Assembly: GCA_002361775.1 (NCBI GenBank)
Contig: DETV01000106.1
Location: 1-64,000, forward strand
Direction of reading: 5' to 3'
DNA length: 64,000 bases
Source: Eubacterium sp. UBA3279
GTDB lineage: Bacteria > Bacillota > Clostridia > Lachnospirales > Lachnospiraceae
Part shown: positions 51,252-59,398 of the stretch, piece by piece
Numbering within the stretch: the first letter of the stretch is position 1
Layout: the number at the start of each line of letters is the position of its first letter
Notes under the pieces: model-generated
What the model saw: the letters and a program-made list of their open reading frames with translations, nothing else
Database searches by the model: none
What the model was told of the DNA's origin: nothing
Position numbers and translations under genes: made by a program

Positions 51252-51896
51252 ATGCTGGAGCGTTTGGTCTGTGTTGTAATAGGATATATCTGCGGCCTGT
51301 TTCAGACTTCATATATCTATGGGAAGGCTCATGGGATTGATATCCGCAGTTACGGAAGCGGCAATGCGGGTACTACAAATGCATTGCGGATTCTGGGAAC
51401 AAAAGCGGGAGTCATTACTTTCCTGGGGGACTGTTTCAAATGTGTGGTTGCGGTGTTGATTGCCTGGCTGATTTTTGGCAAATCCCATCCGGATAATTTC
51501 CGTCTGTTAGGTTTGTATGCATCAGCGGGAACGATTCTTGGACATAATTTTCCGTTCTATTTACAGTTTCGGGGAGGAAAAGGGATTGCGGCTACGGCGG
51601 GACTGCTGGTTTCCTTTGACTGGCGGCTGACTTTGGCAGCTCTTGTGGTATTTCTTGTGGTTTTTCTTACAACCCATTATGTATCGCTGGGGTCTTTGCT
51701 GGTGTATGTGGTTTTTATGGGAGGAATTATTCTCATGGGCCAGACCGGTCAGTTTGCTATGAAAAGCGCTGAGATATATGAGATGTATATTCTGGCGGGA
51801 GCATTGGCGATTTTGGCTTTCTGGAAGCACCGGGCAAATATTGTCCGTCTGATTCATGGAAATGAAAACAAAACATATTTAAAGAAAAAGAAATAG
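51252..51896 (+). CDS. plsY: Acyl-phosphate glycerol 3-phosphate acyltransferase
   Basis: Membrane enzyme that makes lysophosphatidic acid from acyl-phosphate. The 214-residue protein has about five to six helices with motif 1 GSGNAGTTNALR, motif 2 GHNFPFYLQFRGGKGIA and the third conserved segment. It lies one base after der and 12 bases before gpsA, so the phospholipid genes form the end of this operon. Confidence 0.96.
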   Translation: MLERLVCVVIGYICGLFQTSYIYGKAHGIDIRSYGSGNAGTTNALRILGTKAGVITFLGDCFKCVVAVLIAWLIFGKSHPDNFRLLGLYASAGTILGHNFPFYLQFRGGKGIAATAGLLVSFDWRLTLAALVVFLVVFLTTHYVSLGSLLVYVVFMGGIILMGQTGQFAMKSAEIYEMYILAGALAILAFWKHRANIVRLIHGNENKTYLKKKK

Positions 51897-51908
51897 TGGA
51901 GGTGTCAT

Positions 51909-52925
51909 ATGAAGAAAATTGGCGTAATCGGTGCAGGAAGCTGGGGAACAGCGTTGGCCTGGCTGCTGGCTAATAATGGACACGAAGTAACTTTGTGGTC
52001 TATCATGGAAGATGAGGTAAAGATGCTGAACGAAACCAGGGAGCATACCTTAAAACTTCCGGGAGTAAAGCTTCAGGATAGTATTCTGATCACCACAGAT
52101 CTTGAGACGGCTATGAAGGATAAAGATGTTCTTGTGCTGGCGGTACCTTCACCATTTACAAGAAGTACTTCCCATATGATGCAGTCCTTTGCGGCAGACG
52201 GCCAGTTGATCGTGAATGTGGCAAAAGGTGTGGAAGAGACTACACTGATGACACTCAGTGAGATTATTGAGGAAGAAATCCCTCAGGCTCGTGTGGCGGT
52301 ATTATCCGGACCAAGTCATGCGGAAGAAGTGGGAAAGGGACTTCCTACTACCTGCGTTATAGGCGCAAGAGACAGAGAAACTGCAGAATATCTTCAGAAA
52401 ATTTTTATGAGTCCGGTATTTCGTGTGTATACAAGCCCGGATATTCTGGGAATCGAATTGGGAGCGGCTTTAAAGAATGTGATTGCCCTTGCGGCAGGCG
52501 TGGCAGATGGATTGGGCTACGGTGATAACACAAAAGCAGCGCTGATCACCCGCGGTATTGCGGAAATCTCCCGTTTGGGTATTGCCATGGGAGCGAGAGC
52601 AGAAACATTTTTCGGACTCTCCGGTATCGGAGATCTGATCGTAACCTGCGCCAGCGTTCACAGCAGAAACCGAAAAGCCGGTTATCTGATGGGACAGGGA
52701 TATACCATGAAAGAGGCTATGGATCAGGTGAAAATGGTGGTAGAGGGTGTGTATTCTGCAAAAGCCGCTTTGGCTCTTTCAGAAAAATACCATGTGGAAA
52801 TGCCCATTATCGTAGAAGTGAATAAGGTCTTGTTTGAAGATAAAAAAGCCGCAGACGCAGTGGATGAACTGATGCAGCGAATGAAAAAAGATGAGATTGT
52901 AGCTGATCTTTGGGATAAAATGTAA
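51909..52925 (+). CDS. gpsA: Glycerol-3-phosphate dehydrogenase, NAD(P)-dependent
   Basis: Makes the glycerol 3-phosphate that PlsY acylates. 338 residues: NAD site GAGSWGTALAWLLANNG, the motifs LSGPSHAEEVG and GAALKNVIALAAGVADGLG with the catalytic lysine, and RGIAEISRLG. TGGAGGTG upstream sets the start. A terminator follows 30 bases after the stop. Confidence 0.97.
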   Translation: MKKIGVIGAGSWGTALAWLLANNGHEVTLWSIMEDEVKMLNETREHTLKLPGVKLQDSILITTDLETAMKDKDVLVLAVPSPFTRSTSHMMQSFAADGQLIVNVAKGVEETTLMTLSEIIEEEIPQARVAVLSGPSHAEEVGKGLPTTCVIGARDRETAEYLQKIFMSPVFRVYTSPDILGIELGAALKNVIALAAGVADGLGYGDNTKAALITRGIAEISRLGIAMGARAETFFGLSGIGDLIVTCASVHSRNRKAGYLMGQGYTMKEAMDQVKMVVEGVYSAKAALALSEKYHVEMPIIVEVNKVLFEDKKAADAVDELMQRMKKDEIVADLWDKM

Positions 52926-52955
52926 GAAACAGTTAAGAATAATAAAAGATAAAAT

Positions 52956-53014
52956 AGGAATCTCCCATAGAATTTCAGGCATTTTCCTGAAGTTTTATGG
53001 GAGATTCTTGTTTT
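52956..53014. terminator. Terminator between gpsA and the aldo/keto reductase gene
   Basis: Arms 52956-52979 and 52986-53009 form a 24-base stem with few mismatches and a six-base loop, then TGTTTTG. It shares CTCCCATAGAA and TCAGG with the hairpin at 18275-18338. Confidence 0.85.
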
Positions 53015-53061
53015 GAAGCGGGAAATTAAAACGACTTTCCGCAGACATTTTTGTGAAAGGA

Positions 53062-53883
53062 TTAACGCAAATCTTCCGGAATACCGGCGCTTCGGAACTT
53101 TTCGTCCAACGCATCGATAGCTCTCATTTCAATATCATTCAGTTCGAAATCGAAAACATCTGCATTGGAGGCGATCCGGGCAGGATTGGAAGATTTTGGA
53201 ATGACAGAGATGCCTTTCTGGATCAACCAGCGAAGACCGGTTTGTGCAGGAGTTTTTCCGTACTTTTTGCCAATCTGGATAATGGTATCCCGGTTAAAAT
53301 AAGCGCCCCGGGCCAAAGGTGCATAGGCTTGAACAGCAATTCCTTTTTCCTGACAGTATGCTCTCAGTTCGGACTGATTCCACAGGGGATGATATTCAAT
53401 CTGATTTACTGCCGGAACAATACCGGAAATCTGATAAAGTTCTTCCAGATGATGAATCTCAAAATTACTTACACCGATAGCTTTTGCCCTTCCGGAAGCA
53501 TAAATTTTTTCCAATGCTCGCCAGGTATCCAGATAGCAGCCCGGTACCGGCCAGTGGACAAGATAAAGATCCACGTAATCCATCTGAAGACGATCCAGAC
53601 TTCTTTCAAAAGCTCCTTCAATATTTCCGATTCTCTGGGCAGTATTCCATACTTTGGTAGTGATGAAAAGCTCTTCTCTGGGAACGGAGGAAGCTTTTAC
53701 AGCCCGACCTACCCCGTCCTCATTCTTGTAGACGGAAGCGGTATCAATCAGGCGATACCCTGCATCCAAAGCGGCGCTGATAGCTGTCTCCACTTCATTG
53801 GGCGCAGTCGCTTTGTAAACTCCCAGACCTAAAAGCGGCATAGGATCCTGTGTATTTAAGGTCAATGAAGGTATTACCGTCAT
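53062..53883 (-). CDS. Aldo/keto reductase
   Basis: A 273-residue NADPH-dependent AKR family enzyme. The catalytic tetrad is visible: Asp and Tyr in LIDTASVYKNE, Lys in FITTKVW and His in LVHWPV. Later VIPKSSNP is the cofactor-phosphate site. Similar to the diketogluconate/methylglyoxal reductase-type members, but the substrate cannot be set. AAGGAGG precedes the minus-strand ATG. Confidence 0.93.
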   Translation of the reverse strand: MTVIPSLTLNTQDPMPLLGLGVYKATAPNEVETAISAALDAGYRLIDTASVYKNEDGVGRAVKASSVPREELFITTKVWNTAQRIGNIEGAFERSLDRLQMDYVDLYLVHWPVPGCYLDTWRALEKIYASGRAKAIGVSNFEIHHLEELYQISGIVPAVNQIEYHPLWNQSELRAYCQEKGIAVQAYAPLARGAYFNRDTIIQIGKKYGKTPAQTGLRWLIQKGISVIPKSSNPARIASNADVFDFELNDIEMRAIDALDEKFRSAGIPEDLR

Positions 53884-54079
53884 TATAAAATCCTCCTTAT
53901 GTGATTCTCTAAATAAACAATTTTCCTCAGTATATCATGAAAATGTGAAATAAATAAGCAAAAAAGTGTTAAGAAACTTTAACATGATGCATTTCTGTAT
54001 TTTTTGGCATTTTTTACAAAAAAAACAAATGTATGAAAAAAAATACAGTTTTCTTTACCCATAAAATGAAGGAAGTCTA

Positions 54080-54108
54080 TTGAATATGATTGCAAAATGG
54101 AGTATAAT
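54080..54108 (+). promoter_or_regulatory. Promoter of the nickel/Wood-Ljungdahl operon
   Basis: TTGAAT at 54080-54085, a 17-base spacer and a perfect TATAAT at 54103-54108, about 70 bases before the His-rich gene. It is the only strong plus-strand promoter I see before metF. Confidence 0.75.
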
Positions 54109-54178
54109 AAATCATAATTGACAAAAGAATGTCAGTCCTTTTTAAAGGTAAAAAATATATGAGAAAAGAGGAATGGAT

Positions 54179-54601
54179 ATGCATTTGATCAAAGATGAAA
54201 ACGGCAATGTAATGCCCCATACTCACGGGGATGCACATACCCATGAACATACTCATGATGGTGTAGCGCATACTCATGAACACAGCCATGAGGAAGGACA
54301 CGGTCATACTCATCACCATGATCACGGCCATACACATGAATGTGATCACAGTCATGAATGCGGCGCGGGATGCGGGAACGCAGGTGAATGTAAGAATGAG
54401 ACGATAGCTCTTTTAAGTTATATGCTGGATCACAATGAGCATCATGCGGCAGAATTGGATCAGATGGCAGATAACCTGGAAAAACTGGGGATGACTGCAG
54501 CGGCAAAACAGATCAAAGAAGCAGTTTCTGATTTTCAGAAAGGAAATCTTCGCCTGAGTCTTGCTTTGACCACTGTAAAAGAAGAACAGAAGGAGGCGTA
54601 A
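54179..54601 (+). CDS. Histidine-rich metal-binding protein (probable nickel storage/delivery)
   Basis: A 140-residue protein whose first 60 residues hold more than 20 His in HxH patterns (HTHGDAHTHEHTH, HEHSHEEGHGHTHHH) followed by four Cys (HECGAGCGNAGEC). The C-terminal half (about 65-135) is a helical domain (TIALLSYMLDHNEHHAAEL, NLEKLGMTAAAKQI). The His tract resembles nickel-storage proteins such as CooJ in concept, not by clear homology. AAGAGGA at 54166-54172 favours the ATG at 54179 over 54173. It leads the cooT-metF-cooC-cooS operon, so nickel for CODH/ACS is the likely cargo. Confidence 0.85.
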   Translation: MHLIKDENGNVMPHTHGDAHTHEHTHDGVAHTHEHSHEEGHGHTHHHDHGHTHECDHSHECGAGCGNAGECKNETIALLSYMLDHNEHHAAELDQMADNLEKLGMTAAAKQIKEAVSDFQKGNLRLSLALTTVKEEQKEA

Positions 54602-54606
54602 GAGAT

Positions 54607-54789
54607 ATGTGTCTGGCTACTGTATATAAAGAAAGTGACGATACGGTAATCTGCAAAAATGTAAGCAAGATCACTGTCGAAGGCGATACATTGATCATCC
54701 GTGATATTATGGGAGCAGAGACTGCCGTACAGGGAAGCATCCTGATGGTAGATCTGGCTAACAGCATTGTAAAATTAGAATGTGATTAA
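54607..54789 (+). CDS. cooT: CooT family nickel-binding protein
   Basis: A 60-residue protein beginning MCLATVYK. CooT proteins are small nickel-binding dimers in which Cys2 is a ligand; the start MCxA and the beta-rich body (NVSKITVEGDTLIIRDIMG) match. It lies six bases after the His-rich gene and before metF and cooC, in line with a role in nickel supply to CODH. Confidence 0.9.
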   Translation: MCLATVYKESDDTVICKNVSKITVEGDTLIIRDIMGAETAVQGSILMVDLANSIVKLECD

Positions 54790-54863
54790 GATCAGATGAA
54801 TCTACAGACCGCAAGGTCTTGGAGATAGAATTAACTACAAAGATAATGTGGAGGTAAGTAACT

Positions 54864-55781
54864 ATGAAATTATCAGAAATGATGAAAGAGAAACAGCTCC
54901 TCTCTTTTGAGCTTTTCCCACCAAAAACAGACAAAGGAATGGCAAACCTTCCAGGAACAATTGAAAAACTCTGCGAGTTTAAACCTGAGTACATTTCCTG
55001 TACTTACGGTGCCGGCGGCACAAACGTAGGAAAAAACATGGATGTATGTAAGATGATCCAGGATGCAGGAACTGTACCTGTAACTCACTTTACCTGTATC
55101 GGTAATACCCGTGAGGGAATTAAAGATCAGCTGCAGAATTATCTGGATAATGGTGTTGACCATATGCTGGCTCTGCGCGGAGACCTTCCTTTTGGATGGA
55201 CAGGAACAGGTGGAGATTTCAAATATGCCACTGATCTGGTAGCTTACGTTCGCAAAGAGTTTGGGGACAAGATTGAAATCGCTGTTGCAGGATCTCCAGA
55301 AGGCCATATTTCCTGCCGCAGTCTGGATGCAGATGTTGCTGTTCTGAAACAGAAACAGGACAATGGCGCTGATTATATCATGACACAGCTTTGCTGGGAT
55401 ATGGAACAGTTCAAACGCTGGCAGGATAAGATCGACAAAGCTGGCGTAACAATGCCGGTTGACGTAGGTATCATGCCGATTCTGGATCAGGCTGCAACAA
55501 TCAATATGGCGCTTTCCCGTAACGCATGTGTAATGCCACGTGCTTTGTGCGAACTGATTTCCAAATACTGGATTTTCCCGAATCCGTTTGATAAAGAGCC
55601 ATTTGACGCTGCTGCTGCTCAGAAAAAAGAAGACTTTAAGAAAGCCGGCATCGAATACACGATCAAACAGATCGATGAATATCGCGCACTGGGCGTTAAT
55701 GGTATCCATCTGTACGCATTGAACAAATGGAAAGATGTAACAGATATTATTAATGAATCCGGTATTCGTACACTGGTATAA
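54864..55781 (+). CDS. metF: Methylenetetrahydrofolate reductase
   Basis: Flavoprotein of 305 residues that reduces methylene-THF to methyl-THF, the last step of the methyl branch of the Wood-Ljungdahl pathway. Family features: SFELFPPKTDKG, GAGGTN, LALRGDLP and YIMTQLCWD. Codon use is that of a highly expressed gene. No metV (zinc-finger partner subunit) lies next to it, in contrast to the MetVF arrangement of several acetogens. GGAGG at 54850-54854 sets the start. Confidence 0.95.
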   Translation: MKLSEMMKEKQLLSFELFPPKTDKGMANLPGTIEKLCEFKPEYISCTYGAGGTNVGKNMDVCKMIQDAGTVPVTHFTCIGNTREGIKDQLQNYLDNGVDHMLALRGDLPFGWTGTGGDFKYATDLVAYVRKEFGDKIEIAVAGSPEGHISCRSLDADVAVLKQKQDNGADYIMTQLCWDMEQFKRWQDKIDKAGVTMPVDVGIMPILDQAATINMALSRNACVMPRALCELISKYWIFPNPFDKEPFDAAAAQKKEDFKKAGIEYTIKQIDEYRALGVNGIHLYALNKWKDVTDIINESGIRTLV

Positions 55782-55799
55782 TTTTTAGGAGGTTCCTTG

Positions 55800-56570
55800 A
55801 TGGCACATGTAATTGCGGTAGCAGGTAAGGGTGGAGTTGGTAAGACCACATTATGCGGATTGCTGATCCAGTACCTCTGCGAACAGAAGAAAGGACCGGT
55901 TTTGGCTGTGGACGCCGATGCCAATTCCAATTTGAATGAAGTCCTGGGTGTGGAAGTGGAAGCTACCCTGGGAGATATCAGAGAGGAGATTGCTCAGGCG
56001 GAGATTTCCAAGAACAATCCGATCCCGCCCGGCATGAGTAAAGCAGATTATGCTGAATACAGATTTAATTCTGCGCTGATTGAAGATGACGACTTCGATA
56101 TGCTGGTTATGGGCAGAACACAGGGAAAGGGATGTTACTGTTTCGTCAATGGTCTTCTGCAGGCACAGCTTGCAAGACTGCAGAACAACTATCCTTATAT
56201 TGTAGTGGATAATGAAGCAGGTATGGAACATATCAGCAGAGGAGTGCTTCCTGGTATGCAGACTGCTATTCTGGTCAGTGACTGTTCCAGAAGAGGTATC
56301 CAGGCGGTGGGCAGAATAGCTCATCTGATTGAAGAATGCAATATGCATCCCCAGCAGATCGGACTGATTGTAAATCGTGCTCCGAATGGGGTGCTGAATG
56401 AGGGAACGAAAGAAGAGATAGAGCTTCAGGGCCTGAATCTTCTGGGAGTAATTCCTCAGGATGAACTGGTATATGAATTTGACTGTGAAGGAAAACCGAC
56501 TGTGGAACTTCCAGAAGATTCACCGGTTCGTGCAGCGCTGAAAGAAATCGTTGCAAAATTAAACCTGTAA
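55800..56570 (+). CDS. cooC: CooC-type nickel-insertion ATPase, first copy
   Basis: A 256-residue MinD-like ATPase that matures carbon monoxide dehydrogenase. Deviant Walker A GKGGVGKTTL, Walker B-like IVVDNEAGMEHI, and the metal-binding CxC in GKGCYCFVNG. AGGAGG-like AGGAGG at 55787-55792 favours the ATG at 55800; a TTG at 55797 is too close. It stands directly before cooS, its presumed client. Confidence 0.93.
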   Translation: MAHVIAVAGKGGVGKTTLCGLLIQYLCEQKKGPVLAVDADANSNLNEVLGVEVEATLGDIREEIAQAEISKNNPIPPGMSKADYAEYRFNSALIEDDDFDMLVMGRTQGKGCYCFVNGLLQAQLARLQNNYPYIVVDNEAGMEHISRGVLPGMQTAILVSDCSRRGIQAVGRIAHLIEECNMHPQQIGLIVNRAPNGVLNEGTKEEIELQGLNLLGVIPQDELVYEFDCEGKPTVELPEDSPVRAALKEIVAKLNL

Positions 56571-56581
56571 GGGTATTTTCC

Positions 56582-56609
56582 CCTGCGGTTTCAGTGGAGA
56601 AACCGCAGG
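56582..56609 (+). repeat. Intercistronic hairpin before cooS
   Basis: CCTGCGGTTT (56582-56591) and AAACCGCAGG (56600-56609) form a perfect 10-base stem with an eight-base loop. No T run follows, so on this strand it is a likely RNA processing or stability element, not a terminator. Confidence 0.65.
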
Positions 56610-56645
56610 AAAAAATGTATGTTACAAACTTTAAGGAGGTTTATA

Positions 56646-58538
56646 ATGAGTGAATTCAAAATGACTACCGTTGAAGAGATGGAAGCGGCTACCGCCCGCC
56701 TGCTGGAAACGGGAGCAAAAGTAGGAGCTGACTCCTGGCAGCTTCGTGTTAAAAATCAGACACCACACTGTAAATTTGGAGAGCAGGGTATCTGCTGTAG
56801 AATCTGTTCTATGGGACCTTGCCGTATTACCCCGAAGGCTCCGAGAGGAATCTGCGGATGTGATGCTCATGGTATCGTAGGACGTAATTATTTGAAATTT
56901 ACAGCAGGCGGAGCAGCTACTCACTCTGATCATGGACGTGAAATCTGCCATACACTGCACTGCGCATCTGAAGATGGATGCTATAAAGTAAAAGATCCTG
57001 AGAAGCTGCTTCGTATCGCAAAAGAGTGGGGTGTTGAGACAGAAGGTAAAGATATTTATGATCTGGCTCACGAGATGGCAGAAGTTGGTCTGATGGAATA
57101 CGGTAAACCATTTGGTTATCAGAAATTTATGGACAGAATGCCAGAATCCCAGAAACAGATGCTGATCGATAATGAAATCGCACCTCGTGCTATTGACCGT
57201 GAGGTTTCCTCTTCTTTACATATGACACATATGGGATGTTCTTCTCTGCCGGAAGCTCTGGTAAAACAGTCTCTGCGCTGTGGTCTGGCTGACGGATGGG
57301 GCGGTTCCATGATGGGAACTGAGTTCTCAGACGTTCTGTTTGGAACTCCGAAGCCGATTGATACAGAAGCTAACCTGGGCGTAATGGTAGAAGAAAACGT
57401 AAACATCGTTGTTCACGGACATGACCCCAGCCTTTCTGAAATGATCTGTGAATATGCAGATGATCCGGAAATGATCGCTTACGCAAAAGAAATGGGAGCA
57501 AAAGGAATCACAGTATCCGGTGTTTGCTGTACTTCCAACGAAGTAGCTATGCGTCGTGGTATTCCTATGGCTGGTAACTTCCTGCAGCAGGAGAACGTAG
57601 TTCTCACAGGTGCATGTGAAGCTATTGTTGTAGACGTTCAGTGTATCTTCCCTGCATTGGGACCTCTGAGCAAATGTTTCCATACAAAATTTGTGACAAC
57701 TTCTCCTATCGCTCAGATGCCAGATTCTGAGTTCATCCGTTTCAGCGCTGAAACAGCAGGAGAAAATGCAAAAGCTATTGTTAAGATGGCTATTGAAAAC
57801 TTTAAAAACAGAAAACCGGAACTGGTTCACATCCCGGATATGAAACAGAAAGCTACAGTAGGTTACTCTGTAGAAGCTATCGTAAAAGCTCTGGATGGCG
57901 TTACCAATACACAGGTTGATGTAACAGGAACAACAAAACCACTTCTGGAATGTATTACTTCCGGTGTTATCCGTGGAGCAGTTGCTATGGTTGGATGTAA
58001 CAATCCGAAGATCCGTCCTGACTATGCACATATCGAGCTGATGAAAAAATGTATCGCAAACGATATTATCATCATTGCTTCCGGATGTTCTGCACAGGCA
58101 GCTGCAAAAGCAGGTCTGATGGACAAAGAAGCTAAGAACCTTTGCGGTGCAGGTCTGAAACGTGTTTGTGAACTGGCTGATATCCCGCCGGTACTGCATA
58201 TGGGATCTTGTGTGGATATTTCCCGTATGCTGGTTCTGGCAGCAGAACTGGCAAAAGATTCCGGTCTGAAGATCAACCAGCTTCCAGTTGTAGGATGCGC
58301 TCCTGAATGGATGTCTGAGAAAGCTGTTTCCATCGGTAACTACGTTATCGGTACAGGTATCGATACTTATCTGGGTGTTGATCCTTACGTATCCGGTTCC
58401 GATCAGATGGCTCAGCTTCTGACAGAAGGCACAAGAAAATGGTGTGATGCTGCATTTACAGTTGAGACCGATATTGAGAAATTAGTAGACCTGATGATTG
58501 CAAGAATCGAAGAAAAGAGAGCAGCTCTGGGAATCTAA
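56646..58538 (+). CDS. cooS: Anaerobic carbon monoxide dehydrogenase catalytic subunit
   Basis: Nickel-iron CODH that reduces CO2 to CO (or oxidises CO), 630 residues. The D/B-cluster cysteines are C42, C50, C51, C54, C59 and C72 (CKFGEQGICCRICSMGPC), and later conserved Cys/His stretches include VVHGHDPSL, GVCCTSNE, GCNNPK and GCSAQAAAK for the C-cluster. AAGGAGG at 56633-56639 sets the ATG at 56646. Also called acsA where it works with AcsB, as the cluster here suggests. Confidence 0.97.
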   Translation: MSEFKMTTVEEMEAATARLLETGAKVGADSWQLRVKNQTPHCKFGEQGICCRICSMGPCRITPKAPRGICGCDAHGIVGRNYLKFTAGGAATHSDHGREICHTLHCASEDGCYKVKDPEKLLRIAKEWGVETEGKDIYDLAHEMAEVGLMEYGKPFGYQKFMDRMPESQKQMLIDNEIAPRAIDREVSSSLHMTHMGCSSLPEALVKQSLRCGLADGWGGSMMGTEFSDVLFGTPKPIDTEANLGVMVEENVNIVVHGHDPSLSEMICEYADDPEMIAYAKEMGAKGITVSGVCCTSNEVAMRRGIPMAGNFLQQENVVLTGACEAIVVDVQCIFPALGPLSKCFHTKFVTTSPIAQMPDSEFIRFSAETAGENAKAIVKMAIENFKNRKPELVHIPDMKQKATVGYSVEAIVKALDGVTNTQVDVTGTTKPLLECITSGVIRGAVAMVGCNNPKIRPDYAHIELMKKCIANDIIIIASGCSAQAAAKAGLMDKEAKNLCGAGLKRVCELADIPPVLHMGSCVDISRMLVLAAELAKDSGLKINQLPVVGCAPEWMSEKAVSIGNYVIGTGIDTYLGVDPYVSGSDQMAQLLTEGTRKWCDAAFTVETDIEKLVDLMIARIEEKRAALGI

Positions 58539-58547
58539 TGACAGATT

Positions 58548-58567
58548 CCGGTCTGTTACCGGTTTTT
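58548..58567 (+). terminator. Weak terminator or attenuator after cooS
   Basis: CCGGT-ctgtt-ACCGG (58548-58562) followed by TTTTT. The stem is only five bases, so partial termination at most. Confidence 0.4.
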
Positions 58568-58606
58568 GAATACAGGCAAATATTTATTTAAGGTGGATGA
58601 GAGAAT

Positions 58607-59386
58607 ATGAAAATTGCAGTTACCGGCAAAGGCGGCGTGGGTAAGACAACATTTGCTGCGACTCTGGCCAGACTTTATGCGGAAGAGGGCAGACATGTAA
58701 TGGCTGCCGATGTGGATCCGGATGCCAATCTTGGACTGGCGCTGGGATTTTCCGAAGAGGAACTGGACAGTATTGTTCCCATCAGCAAGATGCGGAAACT
58801 GGTGGAAGAGAGAACGGGTGCAGGACCGGATAATCAGTACTATAAAATCAATCCTAAAGTGGATGATATCCCGGATGCATACGGTAAAGTATGCAACGGA
58901 GTAAAACTTCTGGTGTTGGGTACTGTGGAGACCGGTGGCGCCGGCTGTGTTTGCCCGGAACACGTGATGCTTCGAAGAATCATCAATAATCTGGTGCTTC
59001 ATCGGAAAGATGTGGTGGTTTTAGATATGGAAGCAGGACTGGAGCATATGGGACGGGGAACTACAGAAGGTATGGATCAGTTCATCGTAGTGATAGAACC
59101 GGGTTCCCGGAGTATCCAGACTTACAAGAACGTAAAGCGTCTTGCCGCTGACCTGGGGGTAAAACAGGTTCATGTGGTTGCCAACAAAGTCCGCGATGAG
59201 AAAGATGAGGAATTTGTAAAAGCACACATTCCGGCAGAGGATCTGCTGGGATTTATCCACTATAATACGGAGATCATGGATGCAGACCGTCAGGGATGCT
59301 CCCCTTACGATTACAGTAAATCTGCAGTAGATGAGATTCGTAAAATAAAGAAAAAGATCGATAAAATCGATGATTGCAATGAATAG
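58607..59386 (+). CDS. acsF: CooC/AcsF-type nickel-insertion ATPase, second copy
   Basis: A 259-residue MinD-like ATPase: Walker A GKGGVGKTTF, VLDMEAGLEHMGRG, and a CxC in GGAGCVCPEH. It is clearly different from the cooC at 55800. Its place directly before acsB suggests the acetyl-CoA synthase maturation role (AcsF), while the first copy serves CODH; this split is inference from position. Confidence 0.92.
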   Translation: MKIAVTGKGGVGKTTFAATLARLYAEEGRHVMAADVDPDANLGLALGFSEEELDSIVPISKMRKLVEERTGAGPDNQYYKINPKVDDIPDAYGKVCNGVKLLVLGTVETGGAGCVCPEHVMLRRIINNLVLHRKDVVVLDMEAGLEHMGRGTTEGMDQFIVVIEPGSRSIQTYKNVKRLAADLGVKQVHVVANKVRDEKDEEFVKAHIPAEDLLGFIHYNTEIMDADRQGCSPYDYSKSAVDEIRKIKKKIDKIDDCNE

Positions 59387-59398
59387 GAGGAAAAGACA

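Noticed and set aside
54200..54350. Repeated CAT/CAC-rich tract that could look like a short tandem or CRISPR-like repeat
   Set aside because: It encodes the His-rich part of a protein; there is no constant repeat with unique spacers.
57327..58199. A 290-residue open frame on the minus strand
   Set aside because: Antisense shadow of cooS, Cys- and Phe-rich without motifs.
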